Below are positions 1 to 9,640 of a DNA stretch of 64,000 bases, one piece after another; within the stretch, counting starts at the first letter, position 1, and every line of letters starts with the position of its first letter. Origin of the DNA: Antedon mediterranea (Eukaryota; Echinodermata; Crinoidea; Comatulida; Antedonidae); NCBI RefSeq assembly GCF_964355755.1, contig NC_092676.1:13808288-13872287 (forward strand), in the 5' to 3' direction. The translations under genes were made by a program, and so were the position numbers. Below the pieces are notes generated by a model. The model was not told the origin of the DNA, did not search any database, and saw only the letters and a list, made by a program, of their open reading frames with translations.

Positions 1-177
1 AATACATTTTACTTTCTTATGCCTATACATCAGAAAAATAAATACAGATAAATTAAAACAGCAAAGGCTCAATCTCCGGGGTCTAATCTGTTACTTATTG
101 AACCACAGATATCATATAGGCATACTGTACACAAAACCGCAGTTTTTAATTTTGCAGCTAATACTAAAAATAAAATA

Positions 178-203
178 TAATATATATATATATATATAGT
201 ACC

Positions 204-262
<59 letters not shown>
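178..262. repeat. (TA)n followed by (GTA)n microsatellites
   Basis: A run of TA dinucleotides is followed within a few bases by about 19 perfect GTA/TAG triplets. The sequence before it (1-177) shows no recognisable feature. Confidence 0.97.
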
Positions 263-329
263 CATTATAATATTATGTCTAGACAACTGTGAACTCTTTT
301 TGAAGATTTAAAAATACACAAAAATGACC

Positions 330-1475
330 TATTTTAATGTTTTTCCGAACGTTCTTATAACGTTAGGTAGATGTTATCAATAAAGTTATGTAAATATCAT
401 TTTAAAAATTATTTTGAACGTTCTTATAACGATAGGAAAATGTTATCATTAATGTTATGTAAATAACATATTTTGAATGTTATTCTGAACGTTCTTATAA
501 CGTTAGGTAGATGTTACCTATAAAGTTTTGTTAACGTTATTTTGAACGTTCTACTAACGTTAGGAAAATGTTATCATTAATGTTATGTAAATAACATATT
601 TTGAATGTTATTCTGAACGCTCTTGTAACGTTAGGTAGATGTTACCTATAAAGTTATGTAAATATCATTTTTTAACGTTATTTTGAACGTTCTTCTAACG
701 TTAGAAAAATGTTATCATTAATGATATGTAAATAACATATTTTGAATGTTATTCTGAACGCTCTTGTAACGTTAGGTAGATGTTACCTATAAAGTTATGT
801 AAATATCATTTTTTTAACGTTATTTTGAACGTTTTTCTAACGTTAGGAAAATGTTATCATTAATGTTATGTAAATAACATATTTTGAATGTTATTCTGAC
901 CGTTCTTATAACGTTAGGTAGATGCTACCTATAAAGTTATGTAAATATCATTTTTTAACGTTATTTTGAACGTTCTTCTAACGTTAGGAAAATGTTATAA
1001 TTAATGTTATGTAAATAACATATTTTGAATGTTATTCTGAACGTTCTTATAACGTTAGGTAGATGTTACCAATAACGTTATGTAAATATTATTTTTAACG
1101 TCATTTTGAACGTTCTTCTAACGTTAGACAAATGTTATCATTAATGTTATGTAAATAGCATATTTTGAATGTTATTCTGAACGTTCTTATAACATTAGGT
1201 AGATATTACCAATAACGTTATGTAAATATTATTTTTTAACGTTATTTTGAACGTTCTTCTAACGTTAGAAAAATGTTATCATTAATGATATGTTTTAATG
1301 ATGAATGTTATGTAAATAACATATTTTGAATGTTATTCTGAACGTTCTTAGGCCTATAACGTTCAAACGATGTTATGACAAAAATATTCTGCGAATGAAC
1401 GTTATTTGAATGTTATACGAACGTTCGTAGTAAACCTAACCAAACGCTAACCAAAATATAACGTTAGCTGAACGT
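330..1475. repeat. Satellite array: ~70-bp monomers in ~141-bp dimers
   Basis: About 15 monomers can be followed by the recurring core GAACGTTCTTATAACGTTAGG, starting near 347, 416, 488, 545, 614, 686, 755, 828, 897, 968, 1038, 1109, 1178, 1250 and 1338. Alternate monomers are more alike (one ends AGGTAGATGTTACC, the other AGGAAAATGTTATC), giving a higher-order period of about 141 bp. Most monomers contain the palindrome GAACGTTC, and AACGTT recurs throughout. The array decays after 1340. No coding potential is seen. Confidence 0.93.
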
Positions 1476-1659
1476 GTTTTTGCTAGGGGAGTGGCTTTCT
1501 AGTTTTCAATTGTTTTGTTTAGTAACCATTTAGGAATCATCGTATATGAATCTTAACATGAATAATTATTTAGTTTAGTTACATTAGTGATTTAAAGTTT
1601 GACCATGCTTTGCCAGGGTTGATCCCTATGGAACGCCTCCTCTGCCTTCAGTTCACATT

Positions 1660-1942
1660 TATCATGCAGTAAACACCAATGGTCATGCAGTACACACCAA
1701 ACATTATGCAGTACACACCAATCGTCATACAGTACACACCAAACATCATGCAGTACACACCAATCGTCATGCAGTACACACCAAACATCATGCAGTACAC
1801 ACCAATCGTCATGCAGTACACACCAAACATCATGCAGTACACACCAATCGTCATGCAGTACACACCAATCGTCATGCAGTACACACCAATGGTCATGCAG
1901 TACACACCAATCGTCATGCAGTACACACCAATCGTCATGCAG
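1660..1942. repeat. 21-bp tandem repeat (about 13 copies)
   Basis: The unit is ATGCAGTACACACCAAtcgtc (21 bp). Copies alternate between AATCGTC and AAACATC endings for most of the array, giving a 42-bp higher-order unit. Because 21 is divisible by three, both strands stay open, which produces spurious reading frames of 92-110 codons that should not be taken as proteins. Confidence 0.95.
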
Positions 1943-2312
1943 TCAAATATTGCGTAATTTATACCGCCACCTATCGACAAAATCGAATATCACGTGACGG
2001 CTGTAAAACTAAGACTATTTATACTTCTTATTATGGAATTCAATAATTACAATGGCCTCCTAGCCGCGCCTGTGTCTCGCATTAATAAATTATTGTATAT
2101 ATAAAAAAACAGAGCTTATGTGTAGCGGTTAAAATAAGTACAGTATGTCAAGCATAAAGGAAATCTTAGAGTCGATGGCATTAGTTTTACAGCCGTCTAA
2201 TAAACGTCACTTGATATTTGATTTTGTCGATAGGTGGCGGTATAAATTACGCAATATTTGACTGCATGACGATTTGCGTGTACTGCATGACGATTGGTGT
2301 GTACTGCATGAC
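1660..2312. mobile_element. Foldback-type element with 21-bp repeats in its inverted arms
   Basis: The sequence at 1938-2012 reappears as its reverse complement at about 2181-2263, with few mismatches and continuing outward into the same 21-bp repeat on both sides. The left arm carries about 13 tandem copies (1660-1942) and the right arm only two to three (2263-2312). The roughly 170-bp centre has no open frame of note. Long inverted arms made partly of short tandem repeats are typical of foldback elements. No transposase is encoded, so it would be non-autonomous. No convincing target duplication was found, so the ends are approximate. Confidence 0.75.
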
Positions 2313-2394
2313 TATTATTATTAGCTAGCTCTAGCTCTCTCTATTCTGCCTGTTCGTTCAAAAGAAGAACGGTTGCTGTTACACATCTTTTGCG

Positions 2395-2570
2395 CATACT
2401 ATATGAACACATGAGATGGAAAGATTAGACCCACGAGAATAAAGAATGTATATCATTTGTGTAATATTAATTTTTTAATTCTATTCTATTAAGTACATTG
2501 ATAAATAAGTATGTATGTACTCAACGGAAACTTTACATAAGCATGTATATTAGAATAAACAAGGCCAACA
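2395..2570. repeat. Diverged fragment of the repeat family complete at 44819-45757
   Basis: The stretch around 'gaacacatgagatggaaagattag acccacgagaataaa' (split here for length) matches 19565-19760 and, in reverse complement, about 45320-45480. It is a truncated, diverged copy of internal sequence only. Confidence 0.65.
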
Positions 2571-2636
2571 GCCATAAGTCGCGTGCTCTCAGAAAAAAAT
2601 GAACTTTCAAAAAGTAATGTACTTTAAACTTCTATG

Positions 2637-2745
2637 TACATCAAAACAGTTCAAAAAGTACAGAAATACGCAAAGTGATACCCGACAGACCGACCGACCG
2701 ACAGACCGACCGACATAGTGAACTATAGAGTCACGTGCACGTCTA
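2637..2745. repeat. Dispersed repeat with internal GACC/GACA microsatellite (copy 1)
   Basis: The order is: CAAAACAGTTCAAAAAGTACAG, a short spacer ending GTGATACC, a GACAGACCGACC-type microsatellite, then CATAGTGAACTATAGAGTC. The same order of blocks occurs at 16673-16815, 16815-16965 and 17512-17640. No coding content is visible; the element class is unknown. Confidence 0.8.
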
Positions 2746-2870
2746 AAAACGAAATGAAACGCTTCTATTGGGCCGTAGCATCATGAGACAAACTTTTAGT
2801 CGCGGGGGATACGCATAAGGTAAAACAAACGACCGATTGAGGGCTCACTACTTTTTAACGTGGATGTAAA

Positions 2871-2916
2871 CATCATATTCTTACTCGTCTTCAAGGAACA
2901 ACTTCAACTCCAGTTA
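2871..2916. repeat. Target-site duplication, left copy (46 bp)
   Basis: Identical to 4095-4140 over 46 bp (up to 49 bp counting ambiguous A residues). It flanks the 5'-truncated LINE. Before the insertion this was leader sequence of the Helentron-like element. Confidence 0.95.
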
Positions 2917-4094
2917 TAGAGTAATAGAGTACAATAATGTAGACATAAGAATTAGCCAATTTGCAGATGACACTGTGTTTTTTCTCAAAGACCAAAACTC
3001 AATTAAACCGATTATAGATATACTGGATGAATTTTCTATATATTCTGGACTCAGAATTAATTATGAAAAAAGTAACATTACGAGAATAGGATCGTTAAGA
3101 AACTGCGACTATAAAACGCCATCTGAGAAAAGTATTTCATGGACCAAAGGCCCAGTAAAATACTTGGGTGTTAATATTTCTTGTAATTTTAATGATATTT
3201 TCAGACTCAATTTTCCAGATAAGGCTAAAAATGCTGAACAAGTATTAAATATGTGGAAACAACGCTCACTTACTTTGTTTGGAAAAGCAACTATTATTAA
3301 GTCACTGTTTCTCCCGATATTCACGTATGTTTTCTCAAATTTACCAGACCCACCCGATTGTTTCCTTCAAGATATTCAAAGTAAAATTTTTAAATTTATA
3401 TGGAACGGAAAACCCGATAAAGTCAAAAGAAAAGTCATGCTTAACAATTTTGACGAAGGAGGGTTAAAAATTTGACAACAAACTTAATTGGAAAAACCTT
3501 TTCTCAAATTTACACGCCTGTACAAATGACACTAAGCTAAAAAATGTTCAATTTAAATTTATTCATCGTATAATTTATACAAATACAATGCTCTTTAAGA
3601 TGTCAAAGGTCGATTCACCAATGTGTAGTTTTTGCAAGGAAAAGCAGGAAACACTGCTACATATGTTCTTTGAATGTGATCTGGTAAAGAAAATTTGGGA
3701 AAATGTAAAACAATATATGTATCGAAATATCAACAATAACTTAATTATCACCAAAGAAAGTATATGTTTTGGTTTTGGAAAAACACACAGTGATGCAAAC
3801 ATTTTAATTTTAATTACAAAGTGGTACATATTTAGTTGCAAAATCAAAAAACAATTACTTAATTATAATCATTTATTTCATATTTACCAAAAATACAAGG
3901 CAACCATATTATTAGCAAAATGATTATTAAGTGTATTTTTGCGATACATTATTTTGTTTTCTTTAATTTCATTACTCTCTTATTTTTGAGAGAGTATTAT
4001 TTCGTTGTAATAGTTACGTTGCCTTTATATATTAATTTTGTATTATGTATGTGATGAAATGAAATAAAAAAACAAAACAAAAAACAAAACAAAA
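2917..4094 (+). mobile_element. 5'-truncated L1/Tx1-like LINE insertion
   Basis: The insertion starts inside the reverse-transcriptase palm domain and ends in an A-rich tail made of AAAAC units (about 4064-4094). It is bracketed by a perfect 46-bp direct repeat. Being cut at the 5' end with an A-rich 3' tail and a target duplication is the classic outcome of target-primed reverse transcription. The 3' UTR (3924-4063) has no further open frame. It lies 3 bp before the start codon of the downstream element's first gene, in its leader. Confidence 0.93.
2918..3923 (+). pseudogene. LINE reverse transcriptase C-terminal fragment (L1/Tx1-like)
   Basis: The frame opens directly at the truncation point and contains the palm motif QFADDTVFF (FADD form of YxDD), then GLRINYEKS and KYLGVNIS, then WKQRSLTLFGKATIIKS and a GGLKI block. 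These are the post-palm and thumb landmarks of L1-type elements. The frame stops at 3473-3475. A different frame (3588-3923) continues with a C-terminal CCHC-type zinc knuckle (CSFCKEKQETLLHMFFEC), so a deletion with frameshift removed part of the region between the two. No endonuclease and no upstream RT motifs are present. It is a dead-on-arrival copy. Confidence 0.9.
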
Positions 4095-4140
4095 CATCAT
4101 ATTCTTACTCGTCTTCAAGGAACAACTTCAACTCCAGTTA
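4095..4140. repeat. Target-site duplication, right copy (46 bp)
   Basis: Perfect match to 2871-2916. The next bases are ATA followed by the start codon at 4144, so the LINE landed within the leader of the gene rather than in its coding region. In the uninterrupted arrangement the frame is open upstream as far as 2824 but contains no in-frame Met before 4144. Confidence 0.95.
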
Positions 4141-4143
4141 ATA

Positions 4144-7100
4144 ATGGCTCTACAATCACTCCTTCTCATAAACACAGCAAATGGAGATGATAGAAACGCT
4201 TGCTTCTGCAACAGCATAATTCAAGTTCTACGAAGAACTTACTCAATTAGAAACCATATTGTGCAAGCTATGACTAGTCATTCTCTCAAATGTGAATTGA
4301 AAGATATTTTTCTTGCTCAAGGAACTTCAGAAATAAAAAGTGCTGCTAAAATTCGGAAATTGATTGGTGGGGACTTTGCAGTAGGCACACAGCAAGATGC
4401 CAAGGAATTCATGGATACTCTCATTCAACGGTGTTATCCCTCACACCAAAATCCCTTCAGATTCACTATGAAAAATCAGTTTCATGCACTAAGAACTTCT
4501 CACTGTTCTTCTTGTGTTCAAGACCCAATAAGTGACAGATCGTTTTCTCTTCATCTGCCTCTTGAGAATGAAAAAGAAACAACACCAGTAAGACTCCAAG
4601 AAATGATAAATCGCTATTTCAGTCCAAGCACTGTAAATAAGCGCTGCAGTAAATGTTCAAATCCATCTGAACAGAACTTTACTGTTCATAAACAGTTCAC
4701 AGAGTCTGGACCATACTTGTGCATTCAACTTTTAAGGTTCAACAATGCTCTTAAAAAAATGAATCATTTTGTAAAGGGTTCATTTGAAATCGCCGTACAG
4801 AATGTTAATTACAAACTAATAGCTGTCATCAATCACCAAGGACTATTCCATAGTGGACACTACTATTCTTTGCTGGAGTGTGCTGGAGGATGGTATAAAT
4901 GTGAGGATGCCAAGTTTCCTGAGAGAATAGCAGAAAATTCAGTTTTCTCTGTTCTCAATTATGTTTACATTTTTGAGAAAGTTTCTGAACTCGGAGCAAT
5001 CCAAAATCGATCATCAAACACTACAACACAACACTCTACTATTTTTATTAAAACTGCTTCAATTGTTGATGCTCCTGAAAAGAGCTCAAATACACAACTT
5101 TGTTCTGGTCCAAGTAACACACACAACAAAGTTAAGACTACAATTAATGTTTTGTCAGAAGACTCTGATGAGGAGGATTTCATTTTCATTACTCATCCTC
5201 CTAAAAAAAATCAACATTCTTTTTCCAATTTACCAAAAGATATTAGTAGTTGGTTCAATGATGGAAAAACTGAGCCAGACAGCATTTCAAATGTTTCAAG
5301 TGAAGTTATACAAAAAGCATCTGATGCCAAATCTTCAAAAAAAATATCCACCTTAATATCTGATAACAAGTCTAAAAATTATATTGGTCAATATACAGAT
5401 GACTTTGAAACAAGAATCTACAGTCACAATGTGAAAAGCTGCTTCATTCAACTGGGCTCAAGAGTTGATGAACAGACAAAACTTTCATCTTCCACAGAAA
5501 CAATCAGCATTTCGTCTGAAAACTCAGAACAAAATTCATCAGCTACAAACTCTTCTGAATCCAAACTCCAAAAACAGCCAAGGAATGGCTTGGGTGCATA
5601 TACTGATATTCATGGAACAAGAATCTTTATGAAGGCCTGCTCTGTGAACCTAGGACAAAGAATTCAAAGTGATGACTTATCTAACAAACTCACAACCAAA
5701 GAAAATTTGGAAAAGTGCATTGGCTGCAACAGAGCATTTAAAAGAATCATTAGACATTTGCAACAAAAATCCACATGCAGAAACCATTATGATCTTGAGA
5801 AATTGAAAAGTGAATCAATGTCAAGGAGAAAAAAAAAAGTACAAATAAATAAGAAAAACTATCGTGAAGCAAAAAGACATGAAAATGAAAGTCTGTACAA
5901 ACAGAAATCTGCAGCAGTAAAACAAAACCAAAGAGAATCAGAGAGGCAAAAAAATGAACAATCCTTTCGGCAAAAAAGATCAAAGGAAAAGCAAAGTGAA
6001 AGAGTTTCAAAGAGTCAGAAGAATGAAACTTTGTTTAAACAGAAACTAGCAGAAGAAAAACATAAGCAAAGAGAATCTGAGAGACAGAAGAATGAAACGT
6101 TGTTTAAACAGAAACTAGCAGAAGAAAAACATAAGCAAAGAGAATCTGAGAGACAGAAGAATGAAACTTTGTTTAAACAGAAACTAGCAGAAGAAAAACA
6201 TAAGCAAAGAGAATCTGAGAGACAGAAGAATGAAACGTTGTTTAAACAGAAACTAGCAGAAGAAAAACATAAGCAAAGAGAATCTGAGAGACAGAAAAAT
6301 AAAACAGCTTTTAAGCAAAAAAAGGCAGAAGAAAAGCAAAGTGAAAGAGTTTCAAAGAGTCAGAAGAATGAAACTTTGTTTAAACAGAAACTAGCAGAAG
6401 AAAAACATACGCAAAGAGAATCTGAGAGACAGAAGAATGAAACTCTGTTTAAACAGAAACTAGCAGAAGAAAAACATAAGCAAAGAGAATCTGAGAGACA
6501 GAAAAATAAAACAGCTTTTAAGCAAAAAAGGGCAGAAGAAAAGCAAAGTGAAAGAGTTTCAAAGAGTCAGAAGAATGAAACTCTGTTTAAACAGAAACTA
6601 GCAGAAGAAAAACACAAGCAAAGAGAATCTGAGAGACAGAAGAATGAAACTATGTTTAAACAAAAACTAGCAGAAGAAAAACACAAGCAAAGAGAATCTG
6701 AGAGACAGAAGAATGAAACTCTGTTTAAACAAAAACTAGCAGAAGAAAAACATAAGCAAAGAGAATCTGAGAGACAAAAAAATAATACGGCTTTTAAGCA
6801 AAAAAGGGCAGAAGAAAAGCAAAGTGAAAGAGATTGTAAAAGACAAAAAAATGAAACAGCTTTTAAGCAAAAAAGGGCAGAAGAAAAGCAAAATGAAAGA
6901 GAGACAGAGAGACAAAAGGATGAACAGTCATTCAAGTTGAAACGTGGAGATGAAAAACAAAAAGGTAGACTGAAAGGTGCTGATTCAGCATTCAAACGGA
7001 AACAAGCATTTCTTGAATCAATTCGAGATGGTAGGACATACATATGCATTTCATGTCACCGCAAGTTATACAAGAATGGTGTTCATGCCTTAAGAAGTGA

Positions 7101-7560
7101 TTGGGAATCTGAGCTAGAAGACCATCATCCCGGATATAAAGAGAAATGCCTTGGACCAATAATAAGAAAGAAAATGCCCCGTCCTCACAAACCTAACTCT
7201 CCTGATGATCAAAGTTCTGACTTTATTTGTTTCACTTGCCATACATATATGATAAAAGGCAAAATGGCTCCGATGTCCAATCAAAACAATTTACAATTAG
7301 TAGACATCAGCAATCATCCCGAGTTGAAATTAAAAGATTTGGAAAACCAGCTGCTTGCTCGGAACCTAATCTTTCAAAAGATAAAACTTTTGCCAAAAAG
7401 TAGGTGGAATGCAATGATTGACAAAACTGTCAATGTGCCTATACCAGAAGAGGAAATAAGCGACACAATTGAACACCTCCCTCGAACTCCAAAAGAGGCT
7501 CATGTTATACCAGTGCAGCTGAAAAGAAAAAAGAGCATGAAAAACACAGGAATATGTTAA
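4144..7560 (+). pseudogene. USP (C19) protease - zinc finger - coiled coil - Helitron N-terminal region
   Basis: An 1138-codon frame. Residues about 8-280 form a ubiquitin-specific protease fold. The Cys box is NACFCNSI with candidate nucleophile Cys20. A CSSC...CSKC metal-binding pair and a LLRF strand follow. The His box is HSGHYYSLL with candidate His239, and CEDAKF supplies the likely third residue. All catalytic positions look intact. Residues about 412-441 and 481-507 repeat a motif of the form YTDxxxTRI...CxxxLGxRI. Residues 525-548 form a CxxC...H...C...H zinc finger. Residues about 570-945 are 23-residue charged repeats predicted as coiled coil. Residues about 965-1130 hold CISCH and CFTCH motifs and the GKMAP...LPR...KRKK landmarks seen at the start of many Helitron Rep-helicases (DUF6570-like). 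The stop at 7558-7560 comes from a frameshift near 7540; the next frame continues the same protein. ATG 4144 is the first in-frame Met. Confidence 0.85.
5850..6960 (+). repeat. 69-bp in-frame tandem repeats encoding charged 23-residue units
   Basis: The unit encodes variants of ESERQKNETLFKQKLAEEKH plus KQR. Roughly a dozen and a half units are visible, the most alike at 6010-6300 and 6360-6500, with AFKQKKAEEKQSERVSKS-type variants interspersed. The pattern suggests recent unequal exchange of multi-unit blocks. The antisense strand is also open across the repeats, giving a spurious 160-codon frame at 6567-7049. Confidence 0.93.
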
Positions 7561-8533
7561 CTGTGAAAAAATCATTAAATGCAATGAAAGAATGAAAAGC
7601 ATGGGAAATCGTTTCTATCAGGATGTAAATGCAAATCTTGAAGAATACACAAAGAAATGTCATGAGGCAGATGATGAGAACTTTCTCTTCTCATCAGTAA
7701 GTAAAAAAGATGCCAGTAAAGAAAATCTTCATGCAGAAGAGGCTTTCAGTGATATGGATTCATTTGAAAAAGAATTGTTTGAGCCTAAGTGTGACAATCA
7801 AGATGACAGTGACCAGAACCCTAGTGGAGGCTATGAGAAAGTGTCAGATGGCCAAGATGAACAAGAAAATAAAGAAGAAAAAAAATTCATTGAAAAAGAC
7901 TCCATCAGGAAGCACCAATTCAATTATAACTCCAGCAGTTGCTTTGGGGAAAATATGCCAGAAATCAGCGCTAAAAATAAAGTTGATGATTACAAACCTC
8001 TTGTCTTAGCTCCAGGAGAGGGAAAAATTCCTACAGATTTTCCTGAAAACTGGGAAGCTTTATCATTTCCAACTCATTTTCCTAATGGGAGAAATGATAA
8101 AGATGAGGAAAGACAAGTTAAGCTCAGAGATCCATTTTACTTCACTCAAAGGGCAATGAATTATGACCCCAGATTTGCAAATGATCCAGCTTATATCTTT
8201 GCAGCTAATGCCTATACTGAAAAGAAACAAATCAACAACAATATCAGTTTGGCCTTTCAAAGAGGAAACAAGAGACTCTCTAGTAGTGGTCAATTAACCT
8301 ACACATTAGATGATCCACACATGGTTCTTGATGGAATAAAAAACACTCCCAAATACTGGCAAAAGGCAAGATATGAGCTGAACGCAAAAGTTGAAAATCT
8401 TGGACCTTTTGACATGTTCTTTACATTGTCTTGTGCTGATATAAGGTGGCCTGAAAACTTTACATCCATATTAGATGGTCACAACTTAATCTATGAAAAC
8501 ACACATGGTGAGGAACCGTTGATGGACAATTGA
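7544..8533 (+). pseudogene. Helitron-like N-terminal domain of Rep (frameshifted continuation)
   Basis: The frame is already open upstream of its first ATG (7592) and picks up the protein after the frameshift near 7540 (residues QEYVNCEKIIKCNERMKSMG). An acidic linker follows. Then come FPTHFPNG, a block of aromatic and charged residues, KYWQKARYEL, and LGPFDMFFTLSCADIRWPE. The last is the signature of the Helitron-like N-terminal domain found just before the HUH motif. The frame stops at 8531-8533 where a second frameshift, probably with a deletion, precedes the Rep His motif. The usual segment between these blocks is missing. Confidence 0.88.
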
Positions 8534-8536
8534 CCA

Positions 8537-9290
8537 CTAAAACTACAGAATTGAATTCCAGTTCAGAGGAGCTCCACATACACATGGAGTTTTATGGGTG
8601 GACTGGAACAAAGTAACCCAGATTCCAAAACAGCATGTTGAAAATTTCAAACAAGCCAAAACACTGATAAGATCCAACAGTGAACTGTCTGATCAACACA
8701 AAGATTCTATGGCAATGATAGCGGATCATGCTATATCTGTGTCACTGAGAGATTCCTCTGTGTCTGAAATAGTGAAAGAAGTGCAAGTTCATCACCATAC
8801 TAACAAAGCCTGCCGAAAGTATGGAACAACTTGCAGATTCAACTTTCCTAAGTTTCCAACAAGAAAAACTTTGATAAGTTCACCCTCTAATTATGCTTTT
8901 AACAGTGAAGAAGAGAAAAACTCAAAAATGACAAGGTACAAAACAGTCTTAGATGCCGTAAAAGAGATCCTAGAGGATGATGATAAGATGAAAAAAGTGT
9001 GTTCACACAAACAGAAAGAACTGCAAACACTTGTTAATCTTGACAAAGACAAATGGAGAATAAGCCAGATTATTCAAAATGCAGAATATAACAACAACAA
9101 ACACTGTTCTGTTCCAGCTAATTTACATCATCATTTTCAATGAAAAATCAAGGAAAATGGCATGGCAGATGTTATTCAAATCAAAGCTGTACATGATGCA
9201 ATGGCAAACAACAAAATTAAAATTGATGAGCTGTTAGAAAAGAGAATTGAATTCATGGTAACTTTTCAATTGAAAAGTTTTCTGATGTAT
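8537..9290 (+). pseudogene. HUH Rep nuclease core, part 1 (two-His motif)
   Basis: Although the first ATG is at 8598, the frame is open upstream and includes YRIEFQFRGAPHTHGVLW. PHTHG at 8574-8588 is the HUH metal-binding motif of Rep endonucleases. Downstream, HHHTNKACRKYGTTCRFNFP is the conserved Cys/His cluster that follows it in Helitrons. A TGA interrupts at 9141-9143. The same frame then continues (MADVIQIKAVHDAM) until a frameshift at about 9260-9290 moves the protein into the frame of the tyrosine motif. Rep normally nicks the element end and stays covalently attached through tyrosine to start rolling-circle-type transposition. Confidence 0.87.
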
Positions 9291-9640
9291 GCTCCAAATT
9301 GGAGGAATATGAAAATGCTTTATCTGTCAACAATCGTGGATACATGCCTTTCTATAAAAGAGATGTTGCTGAAATAATGGTCAACAGCTACAATGCTGAA
9401 TGGATATCTACATGGAATGGAAACATGGACATTCAGTTGTGCCTTGACTTTTATGCTATCATTACATACATAAGTGACTACTATTCCAATGATGACTCTG
9501 GAACCATGGATATGCTCATTAATGCTCTAAAAGATGCATAAAATGAGGATTTAAGGACCAAATTGAAAACGGTTGCTTCAGTGTTTCTTACACACAGACA
9601 AATGGGGGAAAGTGAAGCTTACTAAAGACTTCTCCCACAC
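9290..9640 (+). pseudogene. HUH Rep nuclease core, part 2 (tyrosine motif)
   Basis: The frame reads EEYENALSVNNRGYMPFYKR, then EIMVNSYNAEWISTWNGNMDIQ, then ITYISDYYS. The tyrosines at 9467, 9479 and 9482 are the candidate catalytic residues. The same frame runs on into the helicase, interrupted by TAA at 9539-9541 and again at 9623-9625 (between GESEAY and RLLPHMHL), so Rep and helicase were one polyprotein. Translation would now end within Rep. Confidence 0.87.

Noticed and set aside
1660-1942. CRISPR-like array
   Set aside because: Repeats are contiguous with no unique spacers, and the context is eukaryotic.
1648-1980. Two long overlapping frames on opposite strands encoding 7-residue repeats
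   Set aside because: They arise only because the 21-bp tandem repeat has no stop in several frames; the frame is lost outside the repeat.
6567-7049. 160-codon antisense frame
   Set aside because: Shadow of the 69-bp coding repeats on the opposite strand.
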